A stretch of DNA of 64,000 nucleotides. Origin: Chloroflexota bacterium (GTDB lineage Bacteria > Chloroflexota > UBA11872 > VXOZ01). The notes beneath the pieces were generated by a model, which saw only the letters and a program-made list of their open reading frames with translations, made no database searches and was not told the origin of the DNA. Location of the stretch: NCBI GenBank assembly GCA_958295775.1, contig CATQHC010000002.1, positions 1,015,830 to 1,079,829 of the forward strand, read 5' to 3'. Of the stretch, positions 36,779-44,558 are shown piece after piece (positions within the stretch are counted from its first letter, which is position 1; every line of letters starts with the position of its first letter). Both the position numbers and the translations under genes were made by a program.

Positions 36779-36888
36779 AGCCTCAATTTGGAGGGTTCGA
36801 GCAGGTTCTTGCAGCCCATGCGAGTCTGGCATCCGCAAATTGCGCAAAATTGTAGGCGCGGTTACATAAAAGGCGTCCCTTCTTTCGG

Positions 36889-36894
36889 TATACT
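36889..36894 (+). promoter_or_regulatory. Possible -10 element for ccdA
   Basis: TATACT is 48 bp upstream of ATG 36942, the usual distance, but no good -35 hexamer lies 16-18 bp before. Weak evidence. Confidence 0.3.
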
Positions 36895-36941
36895 ATGAAA
36901 TGAATGGGCGATTAGCATGTTGAGCGGTGACAGGAATCTCT

Positions 36942-37697
36942 ATGTTAGTTGACGTTGGCATCGCGTTTGGCGCGGGCATTCTCTCATTCTTGTCTCCCTG
37001 CTTCCTGCCCCTGGTGCCTGCCTATCTCATCTATCTCGGCGGCCGCCATGTCAACGCAGAACGCCAGGATAAGTCTGGCCGACGTGCCGTCCTGATCAAC
37101 GCCATTGCCTTTATATTGGGCTTCGGCACCATCTTCGTGGCCCTCGGCGTGGCCATCACCTTCGTTGGACTGGCCTTTCAGCAGGGCCTGCCCACAATGC
37201 GGCTGGTTGGCGGCGCATTGCTGGTGATCTTCGGTCTCAGCTTCATGGGTTTCCTGCGCATTCCGTGGCTGCAGCAAATTCTGCAGCGCGAAGTCTCTCT
37301 GCGCAATACGCCGCTGGGTCGCATCGACACGGAAAAGACCGGTCCTGTTACGTCTTTCCTGATCGGCCTTGTGTTTGGCACAGGCTGGACGCCATGTGTG
37401 GGACCGATCCTTGGGGCTATCTTGCTCCAGGCGTCGGGCTCCGACACGGTTGCCCGCGGCGGCATTTTGCTGGCAATCTACGCCTTGGGTATGGGCATTC
37501 CGTTTCTTGCAATGGCCGCCGCCGTCGAGCGCGCCGCTTCCCTGATGAATTGGCTCAAGTCCCACATGCTGATTGTGGAACGCACGAGCGGCGTCTTCCT
37601 GATCTTGATGGGAATTGCCGTTGCGACGAATTTCCTCGCGATGATTTCCGGCGTTCTTGGGTTTTTCTCATTGGAAATCTTGGCATTTGAACGTTAA
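36942..37697 (+). CDS. ccdA: CcdA-type thiol-disulfide electron transporter
   Basis: 251 residues with six hydrophobic segments. CcdA passes electrons from cytoplasmic thioredoxin through the membrane to extracytoplasmic thioredoxin-like proteins. The two redox cysteines are present: FLSPCFLPLVP (Cys20) and TGWTPCVGP (Cys152), the latter a hallmark. GTG 36927 is possible, but ATG 36942 has AGGAA just upstream. The next gene on the same strand, 221 bp on, is a TlpA-like selenolipoprotein, the expected electron acceptor. Confidence 0.9.
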   Translation: MLVDVGIAFGAGILSFLSPCFLPLVPAYLIYLGGRHVNAERQDKSGRRAVLINAIAFILGFGTIFVALGVAITFVGLAFQQGLPTMRLVGGALLVIFGLSFMGFLRIPWLQQILQREVSLRNTPLGRIDTEKTGPVTSFLIGLVFGTGWTPCVGPILGAILLQASGSDTVARGGILLAIYALGMGIPFLAMAAAVERAASLMNWLKSHMLIVERTSGVFLILMGIAVATNFLAMISGVLGFFSLEILAFER

Positions 37698-37918
37698 TTA
37701 ATGAGGCTAGTTGCGAGGGCATAGCCACGGCTTGAGCCCGTAGCAGACGAGAAGCCCTAACACACAATAGGATACATCGATCTAACCGCCACGGAGCATT
37801 CTGAATAGTTCCTGGTAAGGTCGATATGCAAGTGATGTCTTTGGCATCAGCGAGTTTGGAAACACCGCAAACATAAGAGTGTGGAAAATTCGGGATAGTG
37901 TAGTAAAGAGAGGGAGCA

Positions 37919-38587
37919 ATGCGACGACGATCTGTATGTACGCTGCTGCTCAGCGGCGCGTCCGTAGCCGCGCTCGCGGCGTGCGGCGGCGGCTCTACGC
38001 TGCTTGAAACAGAGGAGCAGAAGCCCGCAGAAGCCGCGCAAGAGGCCAAGGCGGAGCCAACCGCCGCGCCTGAGGCAGCGCAACCGACGGCTGAGCCGGA
38101 AGCGAAGGCCGAGCCTGAGCCGACCGCAGCGCCCGAACTCGACTTGCCCAACCTCGGCAAGGCGCCCGAAATCACGCTTACGCAATGGCTCAACTCCGAT
38201 CCCATTACGTTGGCCAGCTTGGAGGGCAAGGCCTCAGCCTTGATTGTCTTCTGGACATACACCTGACCGGTGTGCCGCGGCGAAATCCCCAGTTGGGTGG
38301 ATATCCAGAACACGCTCGTTGACGACAGCTTCAAGCTCATCAGCATCCACTTCCCGGCGTTGGGTGCTTCCACGGACGTGAGCGTCATCACCGAAAAGTC
38401 TGCGGAACTCAATGTCAACTTCCCGGTCGCTATAGACAACGATCTTTCGGCCTGGAACGACTACGGCAACAACGCCTGGCCGGTTGCCTATGCGGTCGAC
38501 AAGGAAGGAAACATCCGCTTCAAGCAGGTTGGCGCCGGTATCGACTCAATCCTTGAAGTGATTGAGAAGATGAAGGCGGCTGGCTAG
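37919..38587 (+). CDS. TlpA-like lipoprotein with in-frame UGA (selenocysteine), UPVC motif
   Basis: 222 residues if UGA 38264-38266 is read as selenocysteine. The signal ends in a lipobox (ALAAC, Cys22), so it is a surface-anchored lipoprotein; a 50-residue Glu/Ala/Pro linker follows, then a thioredoxin fold. The active site reads FWTYT-U-P-V-C-R, with Sec116 and Cys119, in place of the FWTYTCxxC of TlpA/DipZ-like oxidoreductases. The cis-Pro follows at NAWPVAY (Pro188). The downstream half has no Met start and no gap in homology, which argues against a frameshift. The ATG follows AGGGAG. Reads as a redox partner of the upstream CcdA. Confidence 0.87.
38264..38302 (+). promoter_or_regulatory. 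Candidate SECIS element in the first selenolipoprotein
   Basis: After UGA 38264-38266, an 18-nt spacer leads to AUCC-CC, loop AGUUG, GG, bulged U, GGAU (38285-38302). Stem, short loop with a G at its second position, and a bulged U on the 3' arm fit the bacterial SECIS pattern, and the loop starts about 24 nt after the UGA. No covariation data are available. Confidence 0.55.
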
Positions 38588-38624
38588 AGCTTCGTAAGAG
38601 CTAGATCAGCCTTTGTTGAAAGAA

Positions 38625-38671
38625 AGTCCGTTTGCAGTGCAACCGCCGCACCGCAAACGGACTGTCATTTT
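38625..38671 (+). terminator. Terminator of the first selenolipoprotein gene
   Basis: AGTCCGTTTGC pairs with GCAAACGGACT (11 bp), with an inner GTGC/GCAC stem, followed by GTCATTTT. It lies 38 bp past the stop codon. Confidence 0.7.
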
Positions 38672-38770
38672 GTGGCTACCGGCCGGTGAGCGAGACAAAT
38701 GCCGCTGCTGCCTCGCGAACGCTGCAGAGAAAGATCCGAATCTCCTCTTATTCCGGCCGCATTCTTCCTC

Positions 38771-38817
38771 TAAGAGCAATCAGCTCCCGGCGTTGCTCCG
38801 GGAGCTGATTGCTCTTA
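38771..38817. terminator. Perfect 20-bp hairpin between the convergent selenogenes
   Basis: TAAGAGCAATCAGCTCCCGG and its exact reverse complement flank a 7-nt loop. It lies 45 bp past the stop of the second gene (minus strand). No T-tract on that strand follows it, but its place and strength suggest a terminator. Confidence 0.6.
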
Positions 38818-38861
38818 CTCTTGCGTTTGACCCAAATGCAAACGGCCTGCGCCCTTGACTA

Positions 38862-39533
38862 TTACCCAAGCTCCTTGAGCTTCTGCACGGCATCGATCAC
38901 AGTTTCAAAGTTGCCGCCGCCAAACTTTGAAAACCGAATATTGCCCTGCCGATCAATGCCGTAAAAGGCCGGCCACGTCCGGGTGCCATAGGCATTCCAG
39001 AGCGCCAGATCGTTGTCCACTACCACCGGATAGTTCACACCGAGGTCGTCGGCCCGCTCCTTGATTCCGCTGATGTCTCTGGAAGATCCGGCATGGGGAA
39101 AATGCACGGAGATCAGCTTGAAGCGGTCGTCGTGGTAGGTATTGAAGAGATCCACCAAACTGGGGATTTCGCTGCGGCACACCGGTCAGGTGTACGTCCA
39201 AAACACAATCATGGCAGCGGCCTTGCCCTCCAGACTTGCCATGGTGATGGGCTCGGAGTTGAACCAGCCGGTGAGCGCAATCTCCGGCGCTTTACCAAGA
39301 TTAGGCATGTCGAGCGTGGGCGCTGCGGTGGCGGCCGGCTGCGCCTCCGCTTTGCTTTCAGTCTTTGCCTCCTCTTGCGCCGGAGCGGCTGTTGGCTGCG
39401 CCGCGGAATCTTGCGTTGTGCTTGCGGGCTCCTTGTCCTCGGAGTCCAACAGTGTTGACCCGCCGCCACACGCCGCAAGCGCGGCTGCTGACGCGCCGCT
39501 GAGCAATAACGAACATACGGAACGTCGTTGCAT
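38862..39533 (-). CDS. Second TlpA-like selenolipoprotein, UPVC motif
   Basis: 223 residues with UGA at 39186-39188 read as Sec116. It is a paralogue of the gene at 37919 and faces it tail to tail: both begin with RRSVC, lipobox ALAAC (Cys22) and CGGGSTLL, have an acidic linker, then FWTYT-U-P-V-C-R-x-E-I-P-S. The cis-Pro region is RTWPAFY. The linker and C-terminal half have diverged clearly, while the Sec site is identical, which argues that the UGA is under selection. ATG 39533 has AAGGAGAGG. The open frame upstream to 40073 is unrelated and opposes the fucosidase. Confidence 0.87.
39150..39188 (-). promoter_or_regulatory. Candidate SECIS element in the second selenolipoprotein
   Basis: Same place and shape as in the first gene: 18-nt spacer, AUCC-CC, loop AGUUU, GG, bulged U, GGAU (minus strand, 39167 down to 39150). 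Only the loop's last base differs, plus one base in the spacer. Because the genes are paralogues, this similarity is only modest support. Confidence 0.5.
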
Positions 39534-39779
39534 CGGTTTCCTCTCCTTAATCTCTCGTATCAAATCGCTGCTACTATCATGCAATGCGCCAAGCACCGCT
39601 GAACCGCCTTGACGGCAATGCCGCGCTGGGCGTAGCGGTTCTTCCGCAATGACTACTTCCATCCTAATCGAATTCAGTCCGATACTTCCACCCCCTATTG
39701 ATCCCGGCGGGCCACCACTGCGCAAGACCTGTGATAGTCTTGACCAAATGACAATCGTGCATGCAAGGAGTCTCGTAAG

Positions 39780-41078
39780 ATGAATGTCCCCACCCTCCCT
39801 GAGCCGGAACCCACACCCGGCAATACCGCTTGGTGGACCCACGACCGTTTTGGCCTTTTCATCCACTGGGGCATCTACGCAATGGCCGCACGCCACGAAT
39901 GGGTGAAGAAGTACGAGCAGATCAGCGACGCGGACTACCAGCCGTATTTCGACCACTTCGACCCCGATCTCTACGACCCCGCAGAATGGGCACGCATCGC
40001 CCGCGAGGCCGGCATGCGCTACGTCGTCCTTACCAGTAAGCACCACGACGGCTTTTGTCTCTGGGACAGCCAACTTACCGACTACAAAGCCACGAACACT
40101 CCCGCCAACCGCGACCTTTTGAGACCCTTTGTCGAGGCATTCCGCGCCGAGGGACTAAAGGTCGGCTTCTACTATTCGCTCATTGATTGGCATCATCCCG
40201 AGTTTCCCGTAGACGGCGTGCATCCCCAGGCGAACGACCTCGCCTTCCGGGAGGCCACCAAACATCGCGACGTGCGCAAGTACGCCGCATACCTTCACGG
40301 CCAGGTGCGCGAGATTCTTACCATGTTCGGCGCCATCGACCTCCTCTGGCTCGACTTCTCCTACTCCCAGCAAGACTACGGTTGGAGCAAGGGCAAGGGC
40401 AAGGACGACTGGCAGAGCGAGGAACTCATCCGGATGATTCGCGAGATCAATCCCGACATCATCATCAACAACCGCTCGGAGCTCGAACAGGATTTCCACA
40501 CGCCCGAGCAGTTCATCCCGCCCAGTTGGCTGCACGTCGACGGCAAGCCGGTGAACTGGGAATCCTGCCAAACCCTCAACGGCTCCTGGGGCTATCACCG
40601 CGACAACCTGGACTGGAAGTCGCCGGAGTTGCTGGTACAAATGCTCATCGATTGCGTCTCCAAGGGCGGCAACATGCTGATGAACGTGGGGCCCACGGGC
40701 CGGGGTGAATTCGATCCGCGCGCCCAAGCGACCCTGGCGGAAATCGGCGCGTGGATGCGCGTGCACGGGCGCGCGATTTACGGCTGCACGCAAGCGCCGT
40801 TCACGCCGCCGCGCGACTGCCGTTATACGTACAATCCCGAAACGAACCGGCTCTACCTGCACATCTTTGCCTGGCCGCTCAAGTACCTGCACCTGCCGGG
40901 GCTGCGCAGCCGTGTGCGCTACGCGCAACTATTAAACGACGGCTCCGAAGTCAAAACCTTCGACTTCGCCCAACATCATCGCTATCCGAGCGGCGGCGAA
41001 GAATTGCTCACATTGGAATTGCCCATCCAGAAGCCGAGCGTGCATACGCCGGTAGTTGAACTTTTTCTAGCTGATTGA
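39780..41078 (+). CDS. Alpha-L-fucosidase (GH29)
   Basis: 432 residues, a family 29 retaining fucosidase. Diagnostic stretches are HDRFGLFIHWGIYA, the loop YVVLTSKHHDGFCLW with the substrate-binding His pair, and the catalytic nucleophile in LLWLDFS (Asp192); GNMLMNVGPTGRGEF follows. No signal peptide is visible, suggesting action on imported fucosides. ATG 39780 has AAGGAG 10 nt before. It is divergent from the second selenolipoprotein, with 246 bp between. The enzyme fits the fucose/sulfate-bearing glycan theme of the sulfatases. Confidence 0.92.
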   Translation: MNVPTLPEPEPTPGNTAWWTHDRFGLFIHWGIYAMAARHEWVKKYEQISDADYQPYFDHFDPDLYDPAEWARIAREAGMRYVVLTSKHHDGFCLWDSQLTDYKATNTPANRDLLRPFVEAFRAEGLKVGFYYSLIDWHHPEFPVDGVHPQANDLAFREATKHRDVRKYAAYLHGQVREILTMFGAIDLLWLDFSYSQQDYGWSKGKGKDDWQSEELIRMIREINPDIIINNRSELEQDFHTPEQFIPPSWLHVDGKPVNWESCQTLNGSWGYHRDNLDWKSPELLVQMLIDCVSKGGNMLMNVGPTGRGEFDPRAQATLAEIGAWMRVHGRAIYGCTQAPFTPPRDCRYTYNPETNRLYLHIFAWPLKYLHLPGLRSRVRYAQLLNDGSEVKTFDFAQHHRYPSGGEELLTLELPIQKPSVHTPVVELFLAD

Positions 41079-41171
41079 TAGACTATGCGCATCGGCAGTC
41101 TAAGTATCTTGACGTGAACAGTGTGCCCTTGCCGGCGCCGGATTTTAGTCGCGTTGAAAAGCTGCGGCACA

Positions 41172-41192
41172 GGGGGGATCCCCCCCCCCCCC
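41172..41192. repeat. G6-ATC-C13 homopolymer tract
   Basis: Six G, then AT, then thirteen C in a row (41180-41192), in the gap before the binding-protein gene. Long C-runs can slip in replication or be a sequencing artefact. Confidence 0.6.
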
Positions 41193-41207
41193 GACTGTTG
41201 TCAATGC

Positions 41208-41232
41208 GTAGCGCGGGGGCTTGTCCCCCGCT
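41208..41232. repeat. Short palindromic repeat GCGGGGGCTTGTCCCCCGC
   Basis: Near-identical to the element at 7501-7527. It sits next to an unusual G6-ATC-C13 tract at 41172-41192. Confidence 0.6.
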
Positions 41233-41343
41233 CCGTGGCGCAAAGCGCGGCACAAATTCACGCAAGTTGCTCAATGTCCAGTCAAGTGCCGATAGTGTAA
41301 GGTTCGAGATAGTTTGCGCACTGCGCAAGAAGGGGGTTCCAAT

Positions 41344-42756
41344 ATGGACGCTCGGAGCATAACAGTACGCGGTCTTCGTCGCCGCGACCTTCTGCAGTAT
41401 TCAGTCATTTCCGCAGGGGCGATCGGGCTCGCCGCCTGCGGCACTGTGACCACTGCTCCCGCTTCAGCGCCGGAGGAAGAAGCCGAAGCAGAGGCTCCGG
41501 CCAAGACCGAAGAAGCGCCAAAGGAATCTGAACCGGTTACCATCCAGTACTACACCGCGCTTAACGACCGCCAGCAAGAGCTCTATCCCACCATGGTCGT
41601 GGATGAGTTCCAAGCGGCCTTTCCCGGCATACAGGTCGAGACGGTCCTGCGCGAAGGGCCATTCTACGACAAGCTCCACGCGCTCGTCGCCGCCGGTGAA
41701 CCGCCGGACACCTCATGGTTTTCCTATCCTGAGGCGTACTTGCGCGGCGTCTTCACCCACGTAACCGATTATGTGAAGCGTGACAATTACGACATCAGCG
41801 TTTTTCCGGCGGGCGCCATGAAGACCCTCGCCATGTGGGAAGGCGACGTGCTCGGTCTGCCGAACCAGTCGGGCGGCTCGTGGCCGGTGATGCCGTACAA
41901 CAAGGAAATCTTGGCCAGCGAGGGCATCAGCGATCCGCCGCTCACGTGGACTGACGACAGTTGGAACGCCGAATCGTGGCTCGAAGCCCTGCAGAAGGTC
42001 GCCAAGTGGGAGGGCGACAACCCCACCCGCTTCGGCATCAACGGCATCGGCGCGGGCGTAATGGTCTACTGGGGTCCGATGTGGGCCGGCAGTTGGGTGA
42101 GTGAAGACCTCAAGTCGGTTACGTGCGATAGCGAGGAGATGATTGCGGGCATCCAGTATCTGACCGATCTCGTGGCGCGCTATCGCGTCATGGACAAGCC
42201 CGGCCAACTGAACGAAGTCTTCGGCACCGGCAACGCCCGCGACCTCTTCTTCGACGGCAAGTTGGCCTTCTTCCGCACGTCCGGCGGCCAGACCTTTGCC
42301 GTCGCCGAGGCCGTGAAGGACGGCAAGCCCTACGGGTTCGCGCCTATTCCGAAGTTTGGCATCGTCGGATCGGGCCAGGCCGTTGACCCCAACGGCATTA
42401 TCAGCGGGGCAAATCATCCGGACGAAGGTTGGGAGTTCATCAAGTGGCAAGCCGATACCCCCAACTGGGCGATTACGCGCGGCAATGCCCCTTCGCGCCA
42501 AGACCACTTCGATGCCTGGGGCGAGGCGGTGTACGGCGGTTTTGCGGCGGAAGCACGGGTTGAAGTCTATCGCGAGTCATTGGCGCACGCGGTTACCATC
42601 GATCCCGTCTTCTCCTTGCCCAACTGGCGCATCCCCATTTGGCGGGATATGGTCGGCCCGGCCATGACCAAGCTCTACAACGGCGAAGGCGACGTGAAGG
42701 AGACCCTGGAACAGCTCAAGGTCCAGATCGAAGGCGAGATGCCTGAGCTTGAGTAG
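41344..42756 (+). CDS. Sugar ABC transporter substrate-binding lipoprotein
   Basis: 470-residue family 1 extracellular solute-binding protein. The start has a twin-arginine-like motif (RRRDLLQYS) and a lipobox (IGLAAC), then an Ala/Glu/Pro linker, then VTIQYYTALNDRQQEL and PGIQVETVLREGPFYDKLHALVAAGEPPD. AWNA-type sugar-cleft residues (Trp) are frequent. Closely related to the next gene, so the pair arose by duplication. Met 41344 is chosen because AAGGGGG stands upstream. No permease adjoins; downstream genes are another binder and an aminotransferase. Ligand unknown. Confidence 0.87.
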   Translation: MDARSITVRGLRRRDLLQYSVISAGAIGLAACGTVTTAPASAPEEEAEAEAPAKTEEAPKESEPVTIQYYTALNDRQQELYPTMVVDEFQAAFPGIQVETVLREGPFYDKLHALVAAGEPPDTSWFSYPEAYLRGVFTHVTDYVKRDNYDISVFPAGAMKTLAMWEGDVLGLPNQSGGSWPVMPYNKEILASEGISDPPLTWTDDSWNAESWLEALQKVAKWEGDNPTRFGINGIGAGVMVYWGPMWAGSWVSEDLKSVTCDSEEMIAGIQYLTDLVARYRVMDKPGQLNEVFGTGNARDLFFDGKLAFFRTSGGQTFAVAEAVKDGKPYGFAPIPKFGIVGSGQAVDPNGIISGANHPDEGWEFIKWQADTPNWAITRGNAPSRQDHFDAWGEAVYGGFAAEARVEVYRESLAHAVTIDPVFSLPNWRIPIWRDMVGPAMTKLYNGEGDVKETLEQLKVQIEGEMPELE

Positions 42757-42848
42757 TTGCCCATTGGCTCGCGTGCAAGCAGACATTCGCAACATGAATG
42801 CGAAATTGCCCTAGGGCCGCAAGGGTAACAGTCTCGGAGGGGCGTGAA

Positions 42849-42882
42849 CAGAGATAGGGATGTAATTACATCCCTATCTCTG
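42849..42882. promoter_or_regulatory. Perfect 34-bp palindrome between two binding-protein genes
   Basis: CAGAGATAGGGATGTAA followed at once by its exact reverse complement, no loop. It lies 92 bp past one binding-protein gene and 105 bp before the next. It could be an operator for a dimeric regulator or a terminator hairpin; no T-tract follows. Confidence 0.5.
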
Positions 42883-42987
42883 GCACAAGTAATTGTTAGC
42901 TTTGGCATTGAAAGGAGGCAAAGAGACGAAAGCAACGGCGTGAAAATGCAGTGTAAGTCCATTCCGGTCAAACGGGGGTGAAATGTC

Positions 42988-44400
42988 ATGACGAAGCAAG
43001 ACCTGGCACTTAGTGCGGTTTCCCGTCGCAATATGCTCATGGGGCTCGGCGCCCTGGGTACCGCTAGTTTGTTTGCCGCTTGCGGCACTGTCGCAACGGC
43101 CCCGGCAGCGCAACCGGAACAAGCCGCCGAGGAGGAAGCGCCAGCCAAGACCGAAGAAGCGCCCGCGCCGGCGGAACGCGTGACGGTTAGTCACTATGTG
43201 GCCCTCAATGCGCGACATCTCGAACTCTATCCCACCCTCATCGAAGAACCCTTCGAGAATGACCATCCAAACATCGATCTCGAGACTATCCTCAGAGAAG
43301 GGCCGTACTACGATAAATTCAACACTCTGGTGGCTGCCGGTGAGCCGCCTGACGTGATCTGGCTCGCCCAAGTGGAGGTCTTCACGCAAGGCCACATCAT
43401 CGATGTTTCGCCGCTGATCAAGCGCGACAATTATGATCTCAGCATCTACCCGCAACAACTCTTCCGCGATGGCGTCATGTACGAGGAAAACGTCTTGGGT
43501 CTGCCGAACCAATCCGGCGGCAACTGGCCGGTGATGCCGTACAACAAGGAAATCCTGGCCAACGCCGGCGTCTCAGATCCGCCGGTGGAATGGGGCGACC
43601 CGAGCTGGAACGCGGAGACGTTCTTGGAAGCCCTGGTCAAAACAACCCAGCGCGAGGGCGAGAATCCGGTCCACTTCGGCATCGGCAACATCGGCCGCGG
43701 CGTAATTGCGGCGAACTGGGGGCCCTTCTGGGGCGCCCGCTGGGTGGCGGAAGACTTCAAGACCGTAGTCTGCGATTCGCCCGAGATGATTGACGCCATC
43801 CGCTACCTCACCGATCTGTCGTCGAAGCACCGCGTGATGCCCTTGCCGGGTGAACTCAACGACACCTTCGGCACCGGCAACACCCGCAACAACTTCCTCA
43901 ACGGCAAGCTCGCGTTCTTGCAGACCTCCGGCGGCGGCACGTTCGCCATTGCCCAAGGCGTGCAGGAAGGCAAGCCGTTTGCCTACGCGCCGCTGCCCAC
44001 GTTCATGCACACCGCCTCGGCACAGGCGCTCGACTCTAACGGCCTGATTGGCGCGAGCAAGGTGCAGGACGAGGGCTGGGAACTCATAAAGTGGCATGCC
44101 AATCATCCCAACTGGGCCATCGGCCGCGGCAATGCGCCGGCGCGTCTCGATCACTTTGAAGTCTGGGCGCGCGAGCTTTACGGCGGCGACGTTGCCGAGA
44201 AGATCCGCGTGGAAGCCTACGCCAACTCGCTGGCAAACGCGAGCCGGTACGACGGGTTGCGGGTGCTGCCCAACTGGCGAAATCCCATTTTCGACCAGAT
44301 CATCACACCCGCTCTGGATGCCCTGTATCGCGGCCAAGGCGACGTGGTCGAAACAATGAATGCCCTGCGGCAGCAGATTCAGGCTGAGATTCCTGAGTAG
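42988..44400 (+). CDS. Sugar ABC transporter substrate-binding lipoprotein (paralogue)
   Basis: 470 residues. Like its upstream neighbour it starts with an arginine motif (SRRNMLMG) and a lipobox (LFAAC, Cys34), a Glu/Ala/Pro linker, then VTVSHYVALNARHLEL, LETILREGPYYDKFNTLVAAGEPPD and NQSGGNWPVMPYNKEIL. The two are alignable over their full length, most strongly in the sugar-binding domain. ATG 42988 lies behind GGGGGTG. Tandem binders without permeases suggest different ligands for one shared importer elsewhere. Followed by a 12-bp hairpin and a DegT aminotransferase. Confidence 0.87.
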   Translation: MTKQDLALSAVSRRNMLMGLGALGTASLFAACGTVATAPAAQPEQAAEEEAPAKTEEAPAPAERVTVSHYVALNARHLELYPTLIEEPFENDHPNIDLETILREGPYYDKFNTLVAAGEPPDVIWLAQVEVFTQGHIIDVSPLIKRDNYDLSIYPQQLFRDGVMYEENVLGLPNQSGGNWPVMPYNKEILANAGVSDPPVEWGDPSWNAETFLEALVKTTQREGENPVHFGIGNIGRGVIAANWGPFWGARWVAEDFKTVVCDSPEMIDAIRYLTDLSSKHRVMPLPGELNDTFGTGNTRNNFLNGKLAFLQTSGGGTFAIAQGVQEGKPFAYAPLPTFMHTASAQALDSNGLIGASKVQDEGWELIKWHANHPNWAIGRGNAPARLDHFEVWARELYGGDVAEKIRVEAYANSLANASRYDGLRVLPNWRNPIFDQIITPALDALYRGQGDVVETMNALRQQIQAEIPE

Positions 44401-44509
44401 CCTGTCTGCCCAATGTGTCGACATTCGTGGCGACTGACGCATCTGCTCTTGTAGAGAGCGGGGAGCATCGCCGCAGGCGACCGACAGTAGTTCGTTTGCT
44501 AAGCGAATA

Positions 44510-44537
44510 GGAGGGGCACGGGGCGCCGTGCCCCTCC
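44510..44537 (+). terminator. 12-bp hairpin after the second binder
   Basis: GGAGGGGCACGG, GGCG, CCGTGCCCCTCC. Perfect stem 110 bp past the binder's stop and 21 bp before the aminotransferase start. No T-tract, so either terminator or attenuating structure. Confidence 0.5.
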
Positions 44538-44558
44538 GTCGTAGAAAGGCGGTGCCGC

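Noticed and set aside
38264-38266. The UGA as an ordinary stop or sequencing error
   Set aside because: Two diverged paralogues carry UGA at the same residue, the frame remains open and conserved on both sides, and SelB is present. An error or simple nonsense mutation is unlikely.
39189-40073. Long upstream extension of the second selenolipoprotein frame
   Set aside because: The part from 39534 to 40073 overlaps the fucosidase on the other strand and a promoter gap; the real start is Met 39533 with AAGGAGAGG and a signal peptide.
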